Of a stretch of 64,000 nucleotides of DNA, positions 55,637 to 64,000 are shown one piece after another. The notes below the pieces were generated by a model. It saw nothing but the letters and a program-made list of their open reading frames with translations, had not been told where the DNA came from and made no database searches. Where the stretch lies: assembly GCA_037952775.1 (NCBI GenBank), contig JBANAY010000004.1:6572001-6636000 (forward strand). The letters run 5' to 3'. Source of the DNA: Clonostachys chloroleuca. Its lineage: Eukaryota; Ascomycota; Sordariomycetes; Hypocreales; Bionectriaceae. Both the position numbers and the translations under genes were made by a program. Each line of letters starts with the position of its first letter. Positions within the stretch are counted from its first letter, which is position 1.

Positions 55637-56837
55637 TTGAACAAAAGCTAAAATATAGAAAGAAAGATTATACTCTTTCTAAAAATATATAGAGCAGTAT
55701 GTAGTATTAGCTTAAGGGTAGAGGGTAAAATATCAAATATAAAGATACTGAGTATTGTATATTGGCTAATCTAGAAACTGGAGGAGTAATAACGCTTGAT
55801 TTCGAGCGCTTGCGGCTTTACTTGCTGTCCCGGGGCCAACTATTGTTTGGGCTAACCTATCGCCTGGGCTAAGTTCAAGATCCTTAGGTGTAATATCTTG
55901 GGCGGTTTTAAAGACACTATCACTATTCTGCTAATCTGGACTCGAGGCCTAATACTACATGTTATATTGATATTGTATAATATTAATTTGGCCTTTAACT
56001 ACTAATAATATCCCTATTACTAAATAATGCTGAAAGTCCCCCATTGCTCTTAAAAACCTCTGCAACATCGTGAGTAGTGTTTTTAATAATCGTCAAATGT
56101 AAGTTGATACTGTTGTTAGAAATCGAACTCTAATCAGGAATATATACAAAGTCTCCAGGAAATTGAGATACGCTACGGTTGGTTCGTGCGAGTATATTGA
56201 CGTTGTTGGTGCCAAGCGGGCGATAGAGAGATATCGTCAACTACCGAGATAATCTATGAAGGTTGAAGCCCGCAGCCCAGCCTGTTCGAACGCACATACA
56301 ATTCACTAGTAAATACAATCAGGAATTCCGTGGAAGCCGGACCGGCCGCGAATGCAGAAGTAAGGTTCAATCGCGCGATAGCCGCGGCCGCGATGCAACC
56401 GACTTGGAAGGATCAGTTTAACCGGGAGGGGTCAGTTAGCTAGGTTGGAAGGCGACAACCCAAACTGGACCCGATCGTCAGAGCCCTGACCTATCGGCTC
56501 GAGCCACTCTAGCCGGTAGGATCTATCGCGAACTACGGCTCTGACGATCAACCTAATACCGAGCTATCGGCGCGGGCCCGATAACCCGAAGAGTGTTCTG
56601 ATCCTAACAAACGCGCACATTGAAGGAAGATCATGAACTCGGTCTTACGGATATGAAGATCCCTAGCAATTCATATACTAAAAGGATACTTGAATGACCT
56701 CATAAGACCGAGACCGGGCTACTCTTACGAATACGAACAAGGGATTCCCGAGGATATAAGGGGCCACGGATCCCTTCTGTAATTACTAGTTAGAATTAAC
56801 AGTCTCAATATATCCCTTTTACCTGTATAACTGGAAG
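55637..56837. other. AT-rich then GC-rich non-coding DNA, likely transposon remnant
   Basis: No gene. 55640-56280 is AT-rich. 56300-56600 is abruptly GC-rich. It contains a perfect 13 bp inverted repeat (GATCGTCAGAGCC at 56473-56485 and its complement at 56537-56549) and a second pair (CTCGGTCTTA near 56638, TAAGACCGAG near 56703). The bipartite base composition and repeats suggest a decayed mobile element or solo LTR, but no TG...CA ends were identified. Confidence 0.45.
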
Positions 56838-57690
56838 CTGGTGGTGGTGACACCAACAGACGTATTTGTACCACACCATGTTGCGATTACGTCTTTTTCT
56901 GCCTCCCTGGAGGTAGCTATATAAGAATCGTCGCCGTTATTCGATGTGTCTTGATAGCCAACTATTGAAACAATATCACGAGTGATGTACCGCCTGAAAT
57001 ACTCTTCAGAGGACTTATGGCCCGCAAAACCGTTAAAGCTATATCTCCAGGTATTATATGATTTGCACTAAGTACCAGGTAATTCTTCTTTTTTGTCGAT
57101 TTTAGATCTGTCGTTGGAAAAATAGGCGCAACTCGATGGATTACCGTGAATGTATCGAATGTGGATATGTTCTGGCCCGTCTTTGCCTACGGCTGCGTAT
57201 CTCTGTGAAAGCTGACCCCCTCTGCTATGGCCAATAATTGTGATGTTTGTCATGCTTGGATAAATTGATTTGTTTCAAACTGCGTGAACCAGGCCATCCA
57301 AGACATCGATTGAAGTCATGTTTGTGCCTTTGGGATGTACCGCCTGTAAGCCTGCTTGCTATGTATTGATGTCGCCCTATGTAAGTTGGTTCTTAGAATA
57401 TTAACTAGAGTTGTATGTTTTAGAGAAAAACTGAGGAGTGATGACTATAGTCTTCCTCTTTACCCTTACAGAGTTATTCTTACGAGTATCGCTAATTGCC
57501 TTGTGCATAGTGCTCCAATAGTGATCGCTATTACGCCACTTCCCATGAAGAATAATGAACAGGTGCTCAATGCTGCTCATGTTGGATGCCTTAGTGCGGA
57601 ACACCGGAATTGCTTCTCCTTTCTGCTTACCAACCTTAATGGAGGTGAACTCTGAGCCCTTTGGCGGCTTGATGCTACCGTGAGCCTAAA
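56838..57690 (-). pseudogene. decayed alpha/beta hydrolase
   Basis: Read from about 57690, the minus strand gives IKPPKGSEFTSIKVGKQKGE, then SSIEHLFIILHGKWRNSDHY and VITPQFFSKTY. It changes frame, has an in-frame TAG and a TGA, and reaches MTNITIIGHSRGGQLSQRYA, the nucleophile elbow (G-H-S-R-G). RYIHGNPSSCAYFSNDR follows. Past a stop at 57068-57070 another frame continues GFAGHKSSEEYFRRYITRDI, and a third gives LQGGRKRRNRNMVWYKY. This is the layout of a secreted-type fungal alpha/beta hydrolase of about 350 residues, broken by at least two stops and several frame changes. Confidence 0.7.
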
Positions 57691-58645
57691 ACACGGGATA
57701 TCAGTATAGGCTTGTGTGAGTTCGATGGTCTGCCCTTTCTACTAACTTCGCCTTCTTCCTTTATATTAGTTATGAGGAGATCTTGTAAAATTTCTTAAGA
57801 ATAAATATTATAGGTCAAGTGGCTTGAGCGCTCGCGATATTGGATCCGTCTATCCGACTGTTGTGGCTCTAGAGAGAGGTATGTCGTTGAGATGGTAAAG
57901 ACCGAGTTTAGAAGGATATATATTGGTTTCATGATGGAGTAAAGATGGAAAATTAAAATTTTTAGATCGATTCTGGTGTACTGACTACTTGTGCAGAAAT
58001 AAAGTTGACCTAAGGCAAGTGCATTGTTATCTCTTCTCTCGCCTGATATTTTACAGGGATTGGTTGGCCAACTATGCATATGTAGGCTGCAGTAACATGA
58101 TTTCCTGCACGGACCATAAATATAGCTTATTATGGCTGGGATCATGTGTGCTGATAAGCTGTGCGTATAGCGAGGCAGAAACATGCTGCAAAGGTACGTC
58201 GAGTCATCTATTTCCAGTACTACAGGACCATAGCAATATAGCACCTTGGTGCTGAGGAAACGCTAGCCGGGGGTTTTCAGTAGCGATTGTCGCTAGCAGA
58301 ACCAACAATACGCGCATGTCGAATCGGCTTCTTCAGCTTAGTGATGGAATGGTGCCTACAGAAGGGGGACCTTCAAAGGGGAAATGCCCTTCCCCTGAAA
58401 ACGGTTCATGCCCCAATTTCTAGGCTTTCTTACTGGATGCAAAGCTAACATCAAATCAGCAGACTAAATACAACAAAATAAAATGGCCCGACCCCGCGTG
58501 AGTCGTAAGAATGCGGGGTTAGGCACAAACTATCCCAAGACTTTACCCCTTCATCAACTGGATTGTTCTAGGCATCTCCTGGGCAAAATAGAACTGATAT
58601 AACTACAAAAAGCCAGTTTCTAGCATCAAAAAACCAAGTGCAGAA
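57691..58645. other. intergenic, no supported gene
   Basis: A hairpin (TAGCGATTGTCGCTA) lies near 58281-58295. The overlapping frames 57795-58244 (minus) and 57989-58255 (plus) have no recognisable domain. Confidence 0.45.
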
Positions 58646-58927
58646 ATGAAGTCGACTTTACTGAAGCTTAACCCAAACGGCGACGCAGTCTTCGTACTGC
58701 TGGAACCGAATACCCAAATGCCGTATATTAAGAGCCCTACAGGTAAAAAAGTGATGCACTTATCAAAGAAGGAAAAGAAGAGGCTGAAGAAACGAATCGA
58801 GAAAATGCGACGATACCAGAACCGGAACACAGAGAATGAGGCCGGAGCAGCCTGGACTGCCTTTGGAGATGCTGAATGGTTGGATGGTTCAACACCCAAG
58901 CCAGCCCCTCCACCCTTGCCTCCATAA
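58646..58927 (+). CDS. small hypothetical protein, possible BTB-type start
   Basis: This 93-residue frame begins MKSTLLKLNPNGDAVFVLLE. The phrase LNPNGDAVFVL-x-PNTQ resembles the opening strand of fungal BTB/POZ proteins (DPNGDVxxVLxNPN). A very basic middle (KKEKKRLKKRIEKMRRYQNR) and a Pro-rich end follow, unlike a full BTB domain. It may be a truncated gene or a chance frame. No function is offered. Confidence 0.35.
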   Translation: MKSTLLKLNPNGDAVFVLLEPNTQMPYIKSPTGKKVMHLSKKEKKRLKKRIEKMRRYQNRNTENEAGAAWTAFGDAEWLDGSTPKPAPPPLPP

Positions 58928-59621
58928 GTCTCCTCATATGCGTCCTCTTCCAAGGCATCCAAGGCGTCAAGAACTAGCTCTCCTACAAAGTAGATCCTTT
59001 AGGCCGGGTTACGGACGACGGGTTTCCGTCAAGCGACTTTTGCGAGCGACCCCTTGCCGCCGACCTTGGCATCTCTTCGCCACGAGCTGAGAATGGTCTG
59101 GTATGGAAACGGTATACTTCCAAACCGCTTGCAGTCCGAGGTAAGCCTCTTCTGGCTGGCTAGTTGCATTCTTAACCTAATACAGGCTATGTAGCTTGCC
59201 GATCTCGATATGCCGCCCTTCTTCTTTGACGATAATGAAGACACGAGCACTTTGCGATTTCCGTCTCGAAGGACTATAAGCAATATCTGGACCCAGGCGA
59301 ATATGCACGACATGGAGTCAAGCCCTGAGGCAAGTGGAATGCAGATGTGCATCAGCCGTTGCTGGATGCGGCACTCAAGGAGGATGGCGTGACTGCGTCT
59401 CTGCTGGCTCCTCATTACTCGTAGGTTGCAAAAGAACCAAGGCTAGCTTCCTGACTTCTTACTAACAAATTACTCCAGTGTTGCGGCTCCTGTCTTGTTG
59501 CAATATCGGCCAAGGGATGCACCGAGTAAGATGGTTGATTACTGTCTCGGACCATGTGGTGTAACCTACAAGGCGCAAGAATAGGCCGCATATTATATCC
59601 TAGGACAGACAAGCCATCAAT
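58928..59621 (+). other. intergenic region with an unidentified coding remnant
   Basis: Between about 59190 and 59420 plus-strand pieces in two frames look coding: LADLDMPPFFFDDNEDTSTL, then YLDPGEYARHGVKP, a TGA, and GKWNADVHQPLLDAALKEDG. They would join after one indel. They could be a fossil of a nuclease-like or other fungal orphan family; I cannot identify it. Confidence 0.3.
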
Positions 59622-60038
59622 GTGCGTATCTCCTCTCTCCTCGCTACGGCAGCCGCCATACTTCCAGTAACCAGGGCTCAGCAATACCTTGGCACACTCG
59701 AACTCTTTTCTGACGGATCCTGTACCCAGTCTGCTGGCAAGGTCGACATTACCGACCACGATCTTCGCCAGTGCAAGGACTTTGATACCAGGCCACTTGG
59801 TTTGAACCTGTTAGGCTAGGGTAACTGCTTCTTAGCCTGCATTTTGAAGTACAACTGGAGAGACTCATCGGAAACCGACCCCACAAACTGCACCGCTCTT
59901 ATGCCCGCGACCAAACTCTTCACTCTAACGAATTCACCTGTTGTGGAAACAATAATTTGTTGCCCATCCGTGCCTGTGACCATTTCCCCAACTACACAGC
60001 CTCCACTAAAAAGTACACCGGGGGCTGTCTCGCTGTAG
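59622..60038 (+). pseudogene. small secreted protein interrupted by TAG
   Basis: The signal peptide is MRISSLLATAAAILPVTRAQ. The mature part reads QYLGTLELFSDGSCTQSAGK, VDITDHDLRQCKDFDTRPLG, LNLLG, then TAG (59817-59819). It continues in the same frame with GNCFLACILKYNWRDSSETD and on to 60038. The uninterrupted product would be 138 residues with several cysteines, typical of a small secreted fungal protein of unknown role. One changed codon (for example CAG or GAG to TAG) explains the break. There is no intron candidate that would remove it. Confidence 0.6.
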
Positions 60039-60418
60039 TTTGCCTCCGCACCTTCCATGAGTCGTGGGCCGCCTTTTGTAAGACCTTAAGTAATAACTAC
60101 GGTGGCACATGTGCCCAAGAATTATGAGGAGCATTTGATCATATGACTATAACCTTGTGACTATCTGTCATAAGTCTAGTTGCCACTCACCATTTTCGTT
60201 TAGCAGAGTTGACATGTTGTCCAGTAGCAATAATCACGCGCATGAGGGTGAACAAGGTCGGACTCTGTTTCGGACATCTCCTGTGGCTTGTGCTATGGCT
60301 TGTCGTGCGTAAGATGTGGCTAGTGGAAAGAGCCGCAAATTTTCCCGACTCAGAGGTTCCCAACACCTTCCATTCAGAACAAACTCATCTCACACTAAAG
60401 CTCAGTACTCTACTTCAA
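60039..60418. other. intergenic gap, no gene seen
   Basis: This separates the 3' ends of the small secreted protein and the BBE-like oxidase. The plus frame 60209-60523 is a shadow over the oxidase 3' end. Confidence 0.5.
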
Positions 60419-62239
60419 TTATCCGATACGACAGAAGCCTTCCTCATCCCAGTCTTCACTGCCAACACCAAGGCGGGTAATGAAGAGTCCATCCGCATCC
60501 CACTTCTGTTTCACTTCATATAGTCTGTCGTAATTCTCACCCCAGAACGATGTCTGGAAGTCAACCTCGTTCGCATCCGCTTCGTTGAGATATGCACCCA
60601 TTTTACCCGGCTCAAGGGACTTTAAGATCGGGAGTTCACGGTTGGTGATATTGGCTTGGATGGCCTTTTGATCTGCAAGGGTAGCATTTGCATTCCACCC
60701 GTGCCCGATTGAGATATGCGTTACCGTCTTTCTCCATGCGGGATTGAGGGCAGTGTACGTGATATTGTGAGCCACCCGGCCACCAGCGACAACGTGACCC
60801 CTGATTAGGTCTCCTGGCTCCTGGCGTAGCTTTGATAATGCCATGGAAAGTCGAGAGGGCCCTTGTTCCCTAGCTAGGAAATCGCGTGAGATCATGCGCG
60901 ATCCCAGGATTATGAAACCTCCTGTCGTGTCAGATCCATTGTGTAGGTATTCTTCGAAAAGCTCACGGGTTTGCGAATACGAATCCACAGCCAAAAAAAC
61001 TCCATCACCGACATATTTGCGTAAGGATAATACCAAGGGAGTAAACAAGTGGCGGACAACCTCTTGGTCGGTTCTATTTAGGAAGTGAAGAACCATATCA
61101 AATGACGACACGCTGGTTCCGTTTGTCTGGGGAGAGTTTGGGACTATGTTGTAGTATCCCGCTCCTCCTGCGTCGTTCAGACTAGGCAAGTGAGAATGGA
61201 TCTCTCGAATCGCGTTCCAGAAACTCGTGCCGTTCTCCGTGGAAATCTGAAAAAGTAGACTAGCCCGTTCTAGGGGCACGTCGGAAAATGTTCGAACAAT
61301 CACACTGGCAACGACGCCGAATGTGCCACCCCCGCCTCCTCTCAGAGCCCAGAAGAGGTCTGAATGCTGGTACTCGTTCACTGTGAGGAGATCACCCTTT
61401 TCAGGAGTAAAGCCTGTTAGCCAGGCTCACAGTTCAATATCTCGGAGTGCACTTACGCTGGCGGTTATCAATTCGAATTCCAGAGCGTTATCAGACGCCA
61501 TTCCTTTCCACGTCCCCAAGAACGAATGACCACCACCCTGGATATATCCTCCTGCAATGCCAACTGTGTGGGACAGGCCTCCGACAACCGCCAGTCCCTT
61601 CGCTCCCACAGCTGCATATAAATCTTTGAGCAACACGCCAGCCCCAATCTTAACGGCAGAACCATAAGAGACTGGTGCGCCATGGGTGTTTCGAGCCATA
61701 AAGTTATCGAAAAATGTTATGGTCTTCATCTTGTTTGTTGAGATCTGGAGAGACTGAGGCGTGCTGGAACGACCCGAAAAGTCGTGACCCGAATTTTTAA
61801 TGGCAAGTCTGACGTTATGTCTCCGGGCGAACCGGACAACATTCTGGATATGCTCGGCCGATTCGACCATGGCTGAGTACAACGAGACTCTGCCCTGGCC
61901 ACATGGCAATGGCCTGTGAGACTCCAGATAGCAGGTTTGGTTGGCCGCCGGCAGGGCCTCCCAGTTCTGCCACTGCAAGGCGCCGGGATGCGCTGCTCTC
62001 CAGGTCGAGTTTCTGCCCATTGCAGTGACCTCTTCGCACGCCGTCTTATCAAACGCAGGATCGTGGCATTCGTAGCCCACAGGTCTCACTGCCACCAAAT
62101 TTCCGTGGATGGAGTTGTTCAGGGCTTGCCAACGGGAATCAGACGGCCAGCAAGGTTCGTAAGGGCGACAGTGGCAGCGCCTATTATGGCAGAGAGCCAC
62201 CGTCGCGAGGAAAGCGATCAAGATAATGAGTCTGAGCAT
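60419..62239 (-). CDS. secreted FAD-linked oxidase, berberine-bridge-enzyme-like
   Basis: Exon 1 (62239-61457) and exon 2 (61396-60419) join via intron 61397-61456 (GTAAGT...AAAAG), giving ITAS|GDLLTVNEYQ and 586 residues. The signal peptide is MLRLIILIAFLATVALC. The PCMH FAD domain carries IKNSGHDFSGRSS, whose His is the usual covalent FAD attachment. The second FAD loop reads VVGGLSHTVGIAGGYIQGGG. Bicovalent BBEs have Cys at about the position of Ser here, so this one is probably monocovalent. The substrate-side domain ends in the BBE motif FWGENYDRLYEVKQKWDADG. Many N-glycosylation sites. It probably oxidises a secreted alcohol, sugar or secondary metabolite. Intact. Confidence 0.85.
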
Positions 62240-64000
62240 TTTCTTTTCTCTAACTTCTAATAATAAAACTGAGTGGTACTTTTTTCATTTCTCGATAGCT
62301 ATATCGACGAGCATCTTGTCCCTTATATAGTCATGGTCGCTTCCAACATCGTAGTATACATGCGAGTCGAGAGTGGCTATTCTCACGGATCGGGAGAATG
62401 AAATAATACGCGTCATTTTGCTAGATTGAGAAATATTCATGTAAGATTGCATAGCCATCAAAATACGAGTTACGAATGATCTAAGAGTAAGATTTTCACA
62501 ACGGAACTTTGGCAACATGAAGTCTACGGATGAAGCTTATTGTGCACAATGAGTTTAACGAGCATTACATACAGAGCCCCCACTCTTATTGGTTGAGCCT
62601 GCTATGGCCCTTTCCGCATTGGATCGTATTCGCCGTATATTCGGTATATACGGCATGCCGATTCGACTTATGAGGATCCCTTTGTCAGTCTCAATTAGCT
62701 CTTGAAATGAATTTGTTGTATTTAATCGCGTAGTTTGGACATGGCCGCCAACTTTAATTCATCTCACTACATCTATCCCTCTACTCCTAGTGGCCACAGC
62801 GGACAGTAATAGCTGCTGCGATACATGGAGTCTACGGACAGGTTGGCTTCCGTTTTTATCTAATCCATTTCTTTTATCGCTTATTGGTTTATGTCAAGTC
62901 GAACGCTTAAACTTCAACAAAAGTATACTACTGGTGATTCAGGTTCAGATACAGGTCAAGAAGCATGAGTGCCCCGTTAATATGATTTTAGGACCCTACT
63001 TTGCCAACAGGAGTGACCACGATGACGAGGCTAGAGACTTTACTGGTAGTCAAATTCACTTGATCGTCATATGGCACCGATGCGCTAATTGGCGTGTCTA
63101 TTAGGAAGAGCCCAGTAAGTACCGCTTATTTAACCTTACTCGAGATGCGCCCTGGTTCATCCTATCACACGGATGGACGAACGAGGGTACCTTAGCACTT
63201 CAGGCTTTAGCACTATATGCTTTAGTAGTACAGCCCCGTAAGTTAATTTTAATTTTTGAGATCGCAAACCTGCGCACCAGGCTCTTGAGGCAGTTTCCAA
63301 TATTTACACTATCGGTTCCAGTTATCTCATATGAATGAACAAATGATGGTCATTTTACGGAGGGGCACGCTCGAAAAGTTCCGTCAGAGCGCATTGCCCG
63401 AGTGACCTCAGCGACGAAGAGATTCTGACTGAAGGTGTGTGGAATAGGTCGGAGGAGACGCTTCCCGGCCGAGGGATCCAGGTTACATATGAAATTGAAA
63501 TTACGCGTACAAAGACGAACAATTGAGGGGTCTTTTCTGCATGGCCTATTCACTCTGTTTCAACATGGAAAAATGTAAAAAAGTTAGAGAAAAGAAAATA
63601 GGCAACATTCATGATACATGCAAGAAGTGTTGGGACTGACTCGTGCTGATCTTATGGTACCGGCACCAGACTCATATTTTTATAACGAATACCATTCCAG
63701 GAGGTTTATTCTCAAAAGAAGAGATACTTCTGTCTTGAGACGTAGAACTCTCTTTCCACGCATTGATTCTCTGAAACGCCCAACCCACTTCTCTGGTACT
63801 GAATGGTCAAAGCCGAGTGAGGACGAGGCGAAAGTCGGAATTCATCCCGTAACTTTCATATTCTCCATTCTTTTGGGCAGTGATTCGTCCTCATGACCAA
63901 GCTTGACTAATGGTGCTTCCAATAGAAGGTGATTAGCATCAGCCAAAATCGAGATTTCAACATGTCATGGGACGAAAGCTGACCATGGCAGAGCTCTAAC
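62240..64000. other. BBE-oxidase upstream region and window end, no supported gene
   Basis: It includes the oxidase promoter with the CGG-type hairpin at 62632-62654. Frames 62790-63104 and 63618-63896 (plus) and 63350-63553 (minus) show no recognisable motif. A gene continuing past the window edge cannot be excluded. Confidence 0.45.
62632..62654. promoter_or_regulatory. 23-base palindrome with CGG triplets upstream of BBE oxidase
   Basis: GCCGTATAT-TCGGT-ATATACGGC is a perfect 9 bp inverted repeat. It contains CCG-N6-CGG-N6-CGG, a spacing suited to Zn2Cys6 regulators. It lies about 390 bp upstream of the oxidase start. The role is inferred. Confidence 0.4.

Noticed and set aside
57795..58255. 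Overlapping 149- and 88-codon frames on opposite strands
   Set aside because: Neither has a recognisable motif or intron pattern; composition is random AT-rich.
1..64000. CRISPR arrays, rRNA or tRNA genes
   Set aside because: No regularly spaced repeats seen. I scanned by eye for tRNA-like cloverleafs and found none I could support, but a tRNAscan run would be needed to be sure.

Overview
The window comes from a filamentous ascomycete, most likely a Eurotiomycete of the Aspergillus/Penicillium type. The evidence is the many 50-65 bp GT-AG introns, Zn2Cys6 regulators, a single very large NRPS, GH43 and berberine-bridge-like secreted enzymes, and short AT-rich transposon remnants. It reads as an accessory region, perhaps subtelomeric. 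Genes are sparse, and an unusual share are broken by one- or two-base indels or single stop codons.

Layout. 1-7.5 kb: a secreted CrtC/lipocalin-like cyclase-type protein, a 155 bp MITE with TA target duplication, a Zn2Cys6 regulator, and a cytochrome P450 with a one-base lesion in its I-helix. 8.5-15.7 kb: decayed SDR, decayed amidase, an unidentified remnant, and a secreted alginate-lyase-like protein with one TGA. 16.5-22.5 kb: a GH43 glycosidase with a one-base frameshift and an intact seven-helix rhodopsin-domain membrane protein. 23.4-31.7 kb: a truncated SDR, an intact double-cupin quercetinase-like dioxygenase, a decayed esterase, and an FAD monooxygenase divergently paired with an intact Zn2Cys6 activator. 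31.7-34.5 kb: a Ty3/gypsy RT scrap and a SnoaL-like protein.

The centrepiece is 34.5-52.1 kb, a tetramodular NRPS of about 5,800 residues. Its order is (C remnant)-A1-T1-E1-C2-A2-T2-C3-A3-T3-E3-C4-A4-T4-CT-T. Epimerases in modules 1 and 3 plus a terminal fungal CT domain predict a cyclic D-L-D-L tetrapeptide, the logic of fungisporin/HcpA-type and HC-toxin-type synthetases. The reading frame is broken in four places, each best explained by a 1-2 base loss. Separately, the A3 domain has lost almost every catalytic motif while T3 and E3 remain canonical, so module 3 could not load itself even if the frame were intact.

53-64 kb: an intact SDR whose catalytic Tyr is Phe, a stop-interrupted acetyltransferase-like gene, transposon-like AT-rich DNA with inverted repeats, a decayed alpha/beta hydrolase, a small secreted protein interrupted by TAG, and an intact secreted FAD (BBE-like) oxidase.

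Genes that look intact are the Zn2Cys6 regulator at 29.2 kb, the quercetinase, the rhodopsin-domain protein, the SnoaL protein, the SDR at 53 kb and the BBE oxidase. Sequence alone cannot tell true pseudogenisation from assembly indels. Genes with several stops (amidase, both early SDRs, esterase, alpha/beta hydrolase) are decayed. Single-lesion genes (P450, GH43, FAD monooxygenase, NRPS) need read-level checking.
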